Source: JAYWXI01 sp036016955
Lineage (GTDB): Bacteria; Bacteroidota; Bacteroidia; Flavobacteriales; Weeksellaceae
NCBI RefSeq assembly: GCF_036016955.1
Contig: NZ_JAYWXI010000004.1
Location: forward strand, 124,001 to 188,000
Direction: 5' to 3'
DNA: 64,000 nucleotides
Shown here: in pieces, positions 16,471-24,494 of the stretch
Position numbering within the stretch: position 1 is the first letter of the stretch
Layout: each line of letters opens with the position of its first letter
Made by a program: the position numbers and the translations under genes
The notes under the pieces: model-generated
Database searches by the model: none
Seen by the model: the letters and a program-made list of their open reading frames with translations, nothing else
Told to the model about the DNA's origin: nothing

Positions 16471-17031
16471 ATGAAAAAAATACATTTTCTTTTAACGTTA
16501 GGATTAGGAATCTTTATCAAAGCCCAAATCGTTATCGGAGCAGGCTCCCTCAATAGTGGATCCAATGCCGACTCCGTGCTATTGGAATTCGATAATACCC
16601 AAAAAAAAGGCATCATCCTCCCTTGGGTCACTTCGGTTAACGGAACGGTACTCGCGGATAACAACGCCTCTCCCAACGGCACATTCGTCTTGGACACCAG
16701 CGACAAAAAGGTAAAGGTAAAAATAAACAACACTTGGAGCGACCTAAGCAAATATGCCGCTGCAACCAACAATATCCCCGCCAATACTAGCAACGCACAA
16801 AACAAAGAAAACAGTTCGGCCCAAGTCGTCATCGGTGCCACCTCCAGCACCAACAACAGCATTCTGACCCTTGAAAGCAAAAGCAAAGCCATGGTTCTCC
16901 CCAAATTCCGGGATGTCCAAAAAAGCATTGCTTCTCCCGCACCGGGAATGATGGCTTTCGACGACACTCCAGGGAAAGAACAACTCTGCATCTACAATGG
17001 TACCGAGTGGAGTTTTTGGACTTGGAAATAG
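16471..17031 (+). CDS. Secreted protein sharing the C-terminal module of its neighbour
   Basis: A 186-residue exported protein (signal peptide to about residue 19, KAQ). It contains two copies of a tail-fibre-like module: first SVLLEFDNTQKKGIILP ... GTFVLDTSDKKVKVKINNTW, then SILTLESKSKAMVLPKF ... GMMAFDDTPGKEQLCIYN followed by a Trp-rich end. The module resembles a motif common in Bacteroidota surface proteins and phage tail fibres. The gene begins six bases after the previous stop, so the two form one operon. Function is not known. Confidence 0.72.
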   Translation: MKKIHFLLTLGLGIFIKAQIVIGAGSLNSGSNADSVLLEFDNTQKKGIILPWVTSVNGTVLADNNASPNGTFVLDTSDKKVKVKINNTWSDLSKYAAATNNIPANTSNAQNKENSSAQVVIGATSSTNNSILTLESKSKAMVLPKFRDVQKSIASPAPGMMAFDDTPGKEQLCIYNGTEWSFWTWK

Positions 17032-17055
17032 CACTTTTTTACAGCCATAATATTC

Positions 17056-17084
17056 AAAAGCCATCGCTAAGCGATGGCTTTTTT
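17056..17084 (+). terminator. Terminator after the secreted-protein pair
   Basis: The arms AAAAGCCATCGC / GCGATGGCTTTT, with a 3-base loop, run into a T tract. Confidence 0.85.
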
Positions 17085-17103
17085 CTTTCCCTCCCCTCAA
17101 AAA

Positions 17104-17139
17104 AAATCTAATAAAAATATTTTTATTAGATTTGTCTAA
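17104..17139 (+). promoter_or_regulatory. 30-bp perfect palindrome overlapping a promoter (probable operator)
   Basis: Bases 17104-17118 are the exact reverse complement of 17119-17133. The right arm contains the -7 element TAGATTTG (17127-17134), and a second inverted repeat TTAGA-TTTG-TCTAA spans 17126-17139, so three TCTAA/TTAGA half-sites cover the promoter. A repressor bound here would block transcription of the TonB receptor gene. A metal-responsive regulator of the Fur or DtxR type is a natural guess given the gene, but the protein is not identified. Confidence 0.7.
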
Positions 17140-17167
17140 CTTTTTAAATATACAAAGATAACTTTTA

Positions 17168-19195
17168 ATGAAACAAATGTTTTTGGCATTAGGCAGTTGC
17201 TTTAGTATAAGTCTTTTTTCTCAAGAGGCAGACTCTACGAAATCTTCCAAGAATATAGAAGAAGTCGTAATGACGGGTACGCTAAAGGCAGTAAGTAGAG
17301 ATAAAAGCCCTGTGCCGGTAGAAGTATTTTCCGCAAAATTTTTTGAAAAGAATCCCGCTCCCAGCATTATGGAATCGGTGGAAATGATTAACGGTGTGCG
17401 TCCGCAACTTAATTGTTCCGTTTGCAATACGGGAGATATTCACATCAATGGGTTAGAAGGACCATACACTTTAATTTTAATTGATGGAATGCCGATTGTA
17501 AGCTCTCTTTCCACAGTTTACGGACTTAATGGTATCCCAAATAGTATGATAGAACGGGTGGAAGTAGTTAAAGGTCCCGCTTCGTCCCTTTACGGTTCGG
17601 AAGCAATGGGAGGCATCATCAATATCATTACCAAAAACGCACTTACCGCACCGCGTTTAACACTTAATCTTAACTCCACTTCTTGGGGCGAACACAATAC
17701 AGACATTGGCGGTAAATTTAGATTAAACGATAAGGTGTCCTCTTTATTAAGCCTTAATTATTTCAATTTTCAAAATAAAATAGATAAGAATAAGGACAAC
17801 TTTACCGATGCGGCACTGCAAAACCGAATTTCAGTATTCAATAAATGGGATTTCCAAAGGAATGAAGGAAGGGTGGCGAGTTTGGCTTTAAGGTATCTCA
17901 ATGAAGACCGATTTGGAGGCGTTTTGGAATGGGAGAAAAAACACCGAGGGAGCAATGAAGTGTATGGTGAAAGTGTTTACACCAAAAGATTTGAAGCGAT
18001 AGGCGTTTATCAACTTCCGATAAAAGAAAAGGTGGTTACTCAATTTTCGTATAACTATCATCATCAAGATTCGTTTTATGGCGATGTGCCTTATTTAGCG
18101 AAGCAATCTACGGCGTTTGGGCAAATCTATTGGGATAAGACGTTGGGTAAATCTGATTTTTTATTGGGAGCTACCGTCAAAAATGTGTATTACGACGATA
18201 ATACGCCAGGGACGCTTTCTAAAGACGGAACAACCAATCAACCTCAAAACGATTGGCTGCCAGGTATTTTTGCTCAAAACCAATGGAATATCAACGATAA
18301 AAATACTTTATTGGTAGGCTACCGATTAGATTGGTCTAAATTTCACGGAGCGATACATTCACCAAGAGTGGCGTATAAATGGAGTTTGGCTCCACAGACT
18401 AATTTGAGGGCGAGTTTCGGTACGGGGTTCCGAGTAGTTAATCTTTTTACGGAAGACCACGCTGCTCTTACGGGGTCTCGGGAAGTGGTGATTTCGGAAG
18501 CCTTGAATCCCGAACGTTCCTACAACGGAAACCTTAATCTTACGCACAAAATTTACACTTCTGGCGGTTACATCAATTTTGATATGATAGGGTTTTATTC
18601 TCATTTCACTAATAAAATCATTGGGGATTTTGATACCAATCCCAACCAAATTATTTATCAAAATTTGAAAGGCTATGCGGTGAGTAAAGGCGTTTCGCTG
18701 AATACGGAATTAAAATTAGGGTCGCCACTTACCGTTAATTTGGGAGCGTCTTATATGGAAGTGTATCAGAAATACGAAGAAGATGGGCAAACGGAAACCC
18801 TACAACAGTTATTCGCTCCCAGATGGTCGGGCACTTATGCTATCAGCTATAATTTTCCAAAGGAATGGAGCGCCGATTTTACGGGGGCTTTTTACGGACC
18901 GATGCGTTTGCCTGTGCTACCTGATGATTTCAGACCAGCCCATTCGCCTTGGTACACTTTAGCGAATATTCAGATTAGAAAACATTTTTCTAAACTCGGC
19001 ATAGAGGTGTATGGAGGTGTGAAAAACTTGTTTAATTTTACACCGAAAAATCCTATTATGCGACCGTTTGACCCATTTGATACAAAAGTTTCGGAGCCGA
19101 GCAACCCGTATGGTTATACCTTTGATACCGAATATGGCTATGCTCCAATGTTGGGCATCAGAGGGTTTGTAGGATTGAGGTATAACATTAAATAA
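17168..19195 (+). CDS. TonB-dependent outer membrane receptor
   Basis: The 675-residue receptor should import a large or scarce ligand across the outer membrane using TonB energy. A signal peptide (to about residue 19) precedes a TonB-box-like IEEVVMTGT, a plug domain (about 40-150, with NCSVCNTGDIHINGLEG, LIDGMPI and VEVVKGPASSLYGSEAMGG), and a 22-strand-type barrel ending in an aromatic-rich GLRYNIK. It has no N-terminal carboxypeptidase-like domain, so it looks like an iron/haem/cofactor receptor rather than SusC. The gene is visibly AT-richer than its neighbours and uses different codons. It is followed 13 bases later by a thioredoxin-like gene. Confidence 0.9.
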   Translation: MKQMFLALGSCFSISLFSQEADSTKSSKNIEEVVMTGTLKAVSRDKSPVPVEVFSAKFFEKNPAPSIMESVEMINGVRPQLNCSVCNTGDIHINGLEGPYTLILIDGMPIVSSLSTVYGLNGIPNSMIERVEVVKGPASSLYGSEAMGGIINIITKNALTAPRLTLNLNSTSWGEHNTDIGGKFRLNDKVSSLLSLNYFNFQNKIDKNKDNFTDAALQNRISVFNKWDFQRNEGRVASLALRYLNEDRFGGVLEWEKKHRGSNEVYGESVYTKRFEAIGVYQLPIKEKVVTQFSYNYHHQDSFYGDVPYLAKQSTAFGQIYWDKTLGKSDFLLGATVKNVYYDDNTPGTLSKDGTTNQPQNDWLPGIFAQNQWNINDKNTLLVGYRLDWSKFHGAIHSPRVAYKWSLAPQTNLRASFGTGFRVVNLFTEDHAALTGSREVVISEALNPERSYNGNLNLTHKIYTSGGYINFDMIGFYSHFTNKIIGDFDTNPNQIIYQNLKGYAVSKGVSLNTELKLGSPLTVNLGASYMEVYQKYEEDGQTETLQQLFAPRWSGTYAISYNFPKEWSADFTGAFYGPMRLPVLPDDFRPAHSPWYTLANIQIRKHFSKLGIEVYGGVKNLFNFTPKNPIMRPFDPFDTKVSEPSNPYGYTFDTEYGYAPMLGIRGFVGLRYNIK

Positions 19196-19208
19196 AACAC
19201 AACATCAA

Positions 19209-19676
19209 ATGCTGAAAAACATCTTACGGATTCAAATGACACTTTTTATAATGGTGTTTTTCCCCAAGGCACAACAGCTTCCTTTTGTGTCTTGGGAGGC
19301 ATTTGATACTTTGAGGCTTTCTCAACCTAGAAATACTTTGGTGTTTGTTCGTACCGATTGGTGTTCGGTTTGTAAGAAACAGATTAAAGATTTAGAACAA
19401 GCCCCTTCTTTACTTCGTTTACTCTCGGAGCGTGTTTACTTCTTGGATTTGAATGCAGAAAAAGAGAAACGAAGTCTTTCGTTTTTTGGTAAAATCTACC
19501 GTTATTATGCCAGTGGAAGCACATCAGGGCTACACGAACTTGCGTATTATTTTTCGCCTCGCAGCCAAGTTTATCCTTTGTGGGTATTGTTGGATAAAGA
19601 TGGGAAAATTTTAACCACCTATGAGGGCTACCTCTCTCCCATCCCCCTTAGCGAAATCGTAAACAAACACCATTAA
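19209..19676 (+). CDS. Exported thioredoxin-like protein
   Basis: A 155-residue protein with an N-terminal hydrophobic export segment (about residues 8-22) and a thioredoxin-like fold carrying the CxxC pair in WCSVCKKQ (about residues 57-60). The C-terminal PLWVLLDKDGKILTTYEGYLS segment matches the usual second half of the fold. It would act in the periplasm as a reductase or disulfide catalyst. It is AT-rich like the upstream TonB receptor and probably co-transcribed. The receptor plug has a CSVC motif of its own, so the two could be functionally linked; this is only a suggestion. Confidence 0.82.
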   Translation: MLKNILRIQMTLFIMVFFPKAQQLPFVSWEAFDTLRLSQPRNTLVFVRTDWCSVCKKQIKDLEQAPSLLRLLSERVYFLDLNAEKEKRSLSFFGKIYRYYASGSTSGLHELAYYFSPRSQVYPLWVLLDKDGKILTTYEGYLSPIPLSEIVNKHH

Positions 19677-19680
19677 AAAA

Positions 19681-19712
19681 ATAAACCTCTTTTAAAAAGG
19701 GGTTTATTCATT
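19681..19712 (+). terminator. Probable terminator after the thioredoxin-like gene
   Basis: A stem of about 12 bp with G-T pairs (ATAAACCTCTTT / AAAGGGGTTTAT). The T tract is interrupted, so it is weaker than the others here. Confidence 0.55.
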
Positions 19713-19729
19713 TATATTTAAAAATTAAC

Positions 19730-19737
19730 TAAATTTA
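19730..19737 (+). promoter_or_regulatory. Probable -7 element for the glutamine synthetase gene
   Basis: TAAATTTA differs from TAnnTTTG in the last base. It lies 23 bases before the ATG at 19761. Confidence 0.4.
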
Positions 19738-19760
19738 CCCCCACAAAAACACACCCATTT

Positions 19761-21962
19761 ATGTCAACATTAAGATTTAAAGCTCTCGAAACCCTTCAGT
19801 TCAAGAACCTCAGCAAGGAAAACACCATCGATGTCCCTTCCAAACTCTCACAACTTTACTGTCAAAACGTATTTTCGGAAGAAACCATGAGGGAATTCTT
19901 AACCAAAGAAGCCTTCAACTCCATATTAGACGCCATCAAAAAAGGAAGCAAAATCCAAAGACACATTGCCGACCAAGTCGCCGTGGCCATGAAAGACTGG
20001 GCCATGAGCAAAGGCGTTACCCATTACACACACTGGTTCCAACCCTTAACCGGCGCCACCGCAGAGAAACACGATTCCTTCTTTACCCCTATCGAGGGCG
20101 GCAGAGCCATTGAACGCTTCAATGGAGGAATGCTCATCCAGCAGGAACCCGACGCCTCTTCGTTTCCTAACGGAGGCATCCGAAACACCTTCGAAGCGAG
20201 AGGATACACCGCTTGGGATCCCACCTCGCCCGCTTTCATTATTGGAACCACTTTGTGCATCCCTTCCATTTTTATTTCTTACACCGGGGAAACCCTGGAC
20301 TACAAAGCTCCTTTATTAAGAGCTCTGAACGCCGTAGACGAAGCCGCCACCGAGGTCTGCAAAGCCTACTTCGATAAAAACGTAACCAAAGTGATCCCGA
20401 CGTTGGGCTGGGAACAAGAATACTTTCTCGTAGACACAGCGCTTTATCAATCGCGCCCCGACTTGGTTATCACCGGCAAAACCCTTTTGGGGCACGCGCC
20501 AGCCAAAGGCCAACAGTTGGACGACCATTACTTCGGTTCCATTCCGACCCGAGCCATGAACTTTATGAAAGAGCTGGAAATCGAATGCATGAAATTAGGC
20601 ATCCCCGTTACCACGCGCCACAACGAAGTAGCCCCCAACCAGTTTGAGCTCGCGCCCATGTTTGAGGAAGCCAACGTTGCTGTAGACCACAACTCCCTGC
20701 TTATGGACGTAATGGGACGGGTCGCCAACAAACACCACTTTAAAGCCTTGCTTCACGAAAAACCTTTTGCAGGCGTCAACGGAAGTGGCAAACACAACAA
20801 CTGGTCCCTAAGCACCGCTACCGGAGAAAACCTTTTGAGCCCCGGAAAAAACCCTAAAAAAAATCTTCAGTTCCTGACCTTCTTTGTCAATACCCTAAAG
20901 GCCGTTCATGATTACGCTGACCTTCTGAGAGCCAGCATTGCAACCGCCAGCAACGACCACCGCCTGGGAGCAAACGAAGCTCCACCGGCCATCATTTCCG
21001 CGTTCATCGGAAGCCAACTCAGCTCGGTACTGGAAGAACTGGAAAAAGTAACCTCCGGAAAGCTTTCTCCGCAGGAAAAAACCGACCTCAAACTCAATGT
21101 AGTCGGTAAAATCCCCGAAATTCTCTTAGACAACACCGACCGAAACCGAACTTCTCCGTTCGCCTTCACCGGAAACAAATTTGAAATCCGCGCCGTGGGT
21201 TCTTCCGCCAACTGCGCCGAGCCCATGACCGTAATGAATGCCATCATGGCCAAACAATTAAAGGTCTTCAAAGCAGAAGTCGATACACTAATTGATAAAA
21301 AAGGACTGAAGAAAGACGAAGCCATCTTTAACGTTCTTCGGGAATACATCAAAGAAGCACGAAGCATCATGTTCGAAGGAGACGGCTACTCCGACGATTG
21401 GGCTAAAGAAGCCGAAAAAAGAGGACTGAAAAACCTCAAAACCACTCCGGAAGCTTTGGAAAGAGAAATGGATAAAAAATTCATCGCCCTTTACGAAGAG
21501 CTCGGCATTTATTCTCACCGCGAATTCGAAGCCCGAAATGAAATCAAGTTGGAAAAATACTCTACCGTAATCGACATTGAAGCCCGCGTTTTGGCCGACA
21601 TCGCCAGAAACCACATTATTCCGGCTGCTCTGAACTACCAAAACCGCCTGATCGAAAACGTTAAAGGATTGAAAGAAATCTTCAGCGAAAAAGAATACAA
21701 AACATTAGCAAAAGAACAACTCGACCTCATCTCTTCCATTTCCAACAACGTGGCCCAAATCAAAGTAGGCGTAGACCAGCTCTTGGCTGCCCGCGAAAAA
21801 GCCAGAACAACAAAAGGAAGCCAAAAACAAGCCGAGGTTTACTGCAACAGCGTCAAGCCTTTATTTGACGGCATCCGCGAAGCTTCCGACGCTTTGGAAA
21901 TGATGGTTGACGACGAACTTTGGCCAATGACCAAGTACAGAGAATTACTATTTACAAGATAA
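19761..21962 (+). CDS. glnN: Glutamine synthetase type III
   Basis: The enzyme makes glutamine from glutamate, ammonia and ATP and is the main route for ammonia assimilation. The 733-residue length and the long C-terminal helical region are typical of type III (GlnN) rather than the 450-residue type I. Visible motifs are GWEQEYFLVD, the RHNEVAPNQFELAPMFEEAN metal/glutamate region, NGSGKHNNWSLST for ATP binding, and NRTSPFAFTGNKFEIRAVGS. It is a single-gene unit with its own terminator. Genes for a PII regulator are not nearby. Confidence 0.96.
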   Translation: MSTLRFKALETLQFKNLSKENTIDVPSKLSQLYCQNVFSEETMREFLTKEAFNSILDAIKKGSKIQRHIADQVAVAMKDWAMSKGVTHYTHWFQPLTGATAEKHDSFFTPIEGGRAIERFNGGMLIQQEPDASSFPNGGIRNTFEARGYTAWDPTSPAFIIGTTLCIPSIFISYTGETLDYKAPLLRALNAVDEAATEVCKAYFDKNVTKVIPTLGWEQEYFLVDTALYQSRPDLVITGKTLLGHAPAKGQQLDDHYFGSIPTRAMNFMKELEIECMKLGIPVTTRHNEVAPNQFELAPMFEEANVAVDHNSLLMDVMGRVANKHHFKALLHEKPFAGVNGSGKHNNWSLSTATGENLLSPGKNPKKNLQFLTFFVNTLKAVHDYADLLRASIATASNDHRLGANEAPPAIISAFIGSQLSSVLEELEKVTSGKLSPQEKTDLKLNVVGKIPEILLDNTDRNRTSPFAFTGNKFEIRAVGSSANCAEPMTVMNAIMAKQLKVFKAEVDTLIDKKGLKKDEAIFNVLREYIKEARSIMFEGDGYSDDWAKEAEKRGLKNLKTTPEALEREMDKKFIALYEELGIYSHREFEARNEIKLEKYSTVIDIEARVLADIARNHIIPAALNYQNRLIENVKGLKEIFSEKEYKTLAKEQLDLISSISNNVAQIKVGVDQLLAAREKARTTKGSQKQAEVYCNSVKPLFDGIREASDALEMMVDDELWPMTKYRELLFTR

Positions 21963-21984
21963 TTTTTATTTTTTTTACTTCCTT

Positions 21985-22015
21985 AAAAGACTGTCTTCGG
22001 GCAGTCTTTTTTTTT
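21985..22015 (+). terminator. Terminator after glutamine synthetase
   Basis: The arms AAAAGACTGTC / GGCAGTCTTTT close on a TTCG tetraloop and run into a T tract. Confidence 0.85.
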
Positions 22016-22109
22016 AGATTAACACTATCAAAAAGCAACACCACCCATCAAATTAAACAAAAAACAACCCTAGAATAAAAATAATAAATTAAACTATTTC
22101 CCAATTAAA

Positions 22110-22117
22110 TATTTTTG
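22110..22117 (+). promoter_or_regulatory. -7 promoter element for the interrupted T9SS gene
   Basis: TATTTTTG is an exact match, 31 bases before the ATG at 22149. Presence of an intact promoter suggests the loss of the gene is recent or that the gene is still expressed. Confidence 0.5.
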
Positions 22118-22148
22118 TTATATTAGCAACATAATAAAAACAATACCT

Positions 22149-22904
22149 ATGAAAACAAAATTACTATCTCTTCTTACCTTCGTCGCCGTTCAGGCTTTCA
22201 CCCAAGCCCAACAGTTTGACTGGGACAACCTCAGCATACCGGCCGGCACTATTGAAAATGCGCTGAAATACACCCAAACCGTCGAAGGTGTAACAGCCGT
22301 TGCCTAATCCATTCAAAAAGGCTATATGTATGCAGCAGGTGGCAATGGTTTTGGAGGATCGTCCGGAGTGGTCATTTTCACCGTGGGGCCGAATAACCAT
22401 TTCATGGTTAATTTCGATAAAGCCACCGACATCAGCTCAATTTACACGGTAAACACCAACGGCATCGGTGGAGTCATCACTCTTGTCCCGATCGGAGGAG
22501 AAAATAACGAAACCCTCGTTCATGAAGAAACCGACTTCGGCCATGAGTTTACACCGAACTGGAAAGGCGTTACCGGATTTCAGCTTCTTCATTCCAACGA
22601 AGAAACATTCCCGGGGTTAGACACCATCAAGTTCACAATTTCTAACCTGAACACCCAAGAGGAAGCCGCTAAAAAGACTGTCACAGTTTACCCCAACCCC
22701 GTAAAAGACCTCATCCATATCAACGGAGTGGAAGGCTCGAATGCCAAAGCGGAACTCTACGACCTAAGTGGAAAAAAACTCTTGGAAGCAGGATTAAAAG
22801 AAGCTAATAACGAAGTTAATGTTTCTTCTCTGCCTAAGGGCAACTACCTCTTGAAAGTCGCCTCAGACAAAACGAATTTCTCCCAAAAAATCATTAAGAA
22901 CTAA
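22149..22904 (+). pseudogene. T9SS type A sorting domain protein with an in-frame stop
   Basis: ATG at 22149 opens a reading frame with a signal peptide and 52 codons, then TAA at 22305-22307. The same frame continues without shift to 22904. Joined, it would be a protein of about 251 residues: signal peptide, a beta-rich domain, and a C-terminal domain of about 75 residues (VTVYPNPVKDLIHI ... KAELYDLSGKKLL ... LPKGNYLLKV) that is a classic type IX secretion sorting signal. So the ancestral product was exported and possibly surface-attached. The ATG at 22326 after the stop would give a protein without signal peptide, which could not be exported. A sequencing error at the TAA remains possible. 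Confidence 0.78.
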
Positions 22905-22923
22905 TAACCTCAACCATATCTTC

Positions 22924-22966
22924 AAAGCCCTTTCGCCGATTTAATTAAGCGAAAGGGCTTTTTTGT
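22924..22966 (+). terminator. Terminator after the interrupted T9SS gene
   Basis: A perfect 13-bp stem (AAAGCCCTTTCGC / GCGAAAGGGCTTT) is followed by a T run. The remaining 270 bases to the next promoter are AT-rich and I see no gene or clear structure in them. Confidence 0.85.
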
Positions 22967-23240
22967 TCAAAAAAATAATAAAATACTGATATACAATGAT
23001 TTAAAATCCAAAAACCCTAACCTCCCTCTTCCGACAATTACACAATTATAGTTATTCGTTATAGGATTTATAGATTTTATCGAGTAAGATGTTAAAAAAA
23101 CTTAAAAAAAATAAAACAGCAACCACCATAAAGCGGCTATTGCAGCGCATTTTCCTTTAACACAATCCTTAATTTTGTTAAAAACTGTTAAAAACAAACC
23201 CGGAGAATTCTAAAAAAACAAGTCTTTTAAGCGCTTTGCC

Positions 23241-23248
23241 TACTTTTG
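23241..23248 (+). promoter_or_regulatory. -7 promoter element for the NlpC/P60 lipoprotein
   Basis: TACTTTTG is an exact match, followed by a leader of about 45 bases to the ATG at 23297. Confidence 0.55.
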
Positions 23249-23296
23249 TCTAGTCAAAAAACAAAGTTAATCCTAACACGGGCAAACTAAAGACTT

Positions 23297-23965
23297 ATGA
23301 AGAAAACAGTTTTATTCTACATTGTAGCGATACTATCCGCTTTCTCTCTGCAATCTTGTGTTACTAACTACGTCGTATCTGAACCTATAACATACAAAAC
23401 CAATGCCAATTTGGCGGCAATTCCTACCAATAATCTCCGCCCGGTAAAAAATGAAATTTCTCCGTCCAAGCGAATCGACATGGCCTTGGCTTCCATAGAA
23501 AAAACCAACAAAAATATCGAAATCGAAAAAGCCATTTTGTTTGAAAAGAAAATGGACGAGCTCATGGCCGAAGCCGAATCTTATCTCGGAACTCCTTACC
23601 GCTACGGTGGAATGTCCAGAAGTGGCATCGACTGTTCGGCTTTCGTACTTTCTGTTTTTGGTGCTACTATGGGAATGAACCTCCCACGTGTTGCCGCTTC
23701 CCAAGCCCTTCAAGGCGAATCCGTATCCAAAGAGGAACTGCGAAAAGGCGATCTTGTTTTCTTCTCCAGAGGCGGAAGAATCTCCCATGTGGGTATCGTA
23801 CACCATATTGACGAAGCCGGTGAAATCCAGTTCATCCATGCCTCAACCTCCAAAGGAGTAATGATTTCTCCTCTTAGCGATAAATATTGGGGGCCGAAAT
23901 TCCGATTCGCTAAGCGCATCATCCAAGACGATCTTACCGATTTATCCGTACTGGCACAGAAATAA
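23297..23965 (+). CDS. NlpC/P60 family peptidoglycan endopeptidase, lipoprotein
   Basis: A 222-residue lipoprotein (lipobox LQSC, Cys about residue 21) with an NlpC/P60 cysteine peptidase domain in its second half (about 95-205). The catalytic Cys is in GIDCSAFV, the first His in RISHVGIVHH, and the third polar residue in FIHASTSKG. These enzymes cut peptide cross-links in peptidoglycan during growth. The helical spacer before the domain contains a Lys/Glu-rich segment. It is a single-gene unit. Confidence 0.93.
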   Translation: MKKTVLFYIVAILSAFSLQSCVTNYVVSEPITYKTNANLAAIPTNNLRPVKNEISPSKRIDMALASIEKTNKNIEIEKAILFEKKMDELMAEAESYLGTPYRYGGMSRSGIDCSAFVLSVFGATMGMNLPRVAASQALQGESVSKEELRKGDLVFFSRGGRISHVGIVHHIDEAGEIQFIHASTSKGVMISPLSDKYWGPKFRFAKRIIQDDLTDLSVLAQK

Positions 23966-24013
23966 ATATTAAATAATTGTTCTTTGATAATAGGACATTT
24001 TATATTTATTCAC

Positions 24014-24021
24014 TAACTTTG
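24014..24021 (+). promoter_or_regulatory. -7 promoter element almost touching the GTG start
   Basis: TAACTTTG ends five bases before the GTG at 24027, the same spacing as at rmuC. It would give a leaderless or nearly leaderless message for the Cys/His-rich protein and perhaps the receptor downstream. Confidence 0.55.
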
Positions 24022-24026
24022 TATCC

Positions 24027-24398
24027 GTGAAAAAAAGACTACAAATTATGATTTTATTGCTTGGGTTAGGATTTTTCCTTTTCCCAAGACAAGTCTTTTT
24101 TGCCTCTCCGACAACGGAAAACACAACCTGTTGTTCCTCCTCATCCCAAAAGAGCGAAAACTGCCACAACGATAACAACGAAAAAAAAGATTGCACAAAG
24201 CATCACCCTCAATGCAGCGACCAATGCTGTACTAATTGCTACAGTTGCGCATCCTTATCGCTTTCCATTCTAAAACCGGAATCTTTTCATTCTGATTCCA
24301 TCAACTTCTCTGCTCTCAAAAGCAAACAAAGCCTTTTGCCTTGCTCCAAACCCTCTGAGAGACCATTCGACATTTGGCAACCGCCGAAAATAGGTTAA
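24027..24398 (+). CDS. Cys/His-rich small exported protein, probable metal binding
   Basis: The 123-residue product has an N-terminal signal peptide (basic MKKR, hydrophobic to about residue 20) and a mature region with about ten cysteines and several histidines between residues 34 and 75, in CC, CxxCC and CxxC arrangements (CSDQCCTNCYSC). The second half is Ser/Lys-rich without features. It is most likely a periplasmic metal-binding protein. The start is GTG at 24027, supported by the basic residues it adds to the signal peptide; an ATG at 24048 would lack them. The next gene is a TonB receptor with metal-binding domains, so the two probably form one metal-handling operon. Confidence 0.72.
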   Translation: MKKRLQIMILLLGLGFFLFPRQVFFASPTTENTTCCSSSSQKSENCHNDNNEKKDCTKHHPQCSDQCCTNCYSCASLSLSILKPESFHSDSINFSALKSKQSLLPCSKPSERPFDIWQPPKIG

Positions 24399-24494
24399 TT
24401 CGTTTTTACCATTACCGTTTAATGAAGCGCCTCTTTGTCCAAACAAAGAAGCCCTCATCTCTATTGTAAAATACAACATCAAAAAACCGAATTA

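Noticed and set aside
17153..17160. A minus-strand TATCTTTG inside the TonB receptor leader
   Set aside because: It would drive transcription back through the palindrome into a terminator with no gene; probably chance.
22967..23240. A search for a small RNA or gene in the longest AT-rich intergenic space
   Set aside because: No stable long hairpin, no open frame with a promoter, and no tRNA-like pairing was seen.
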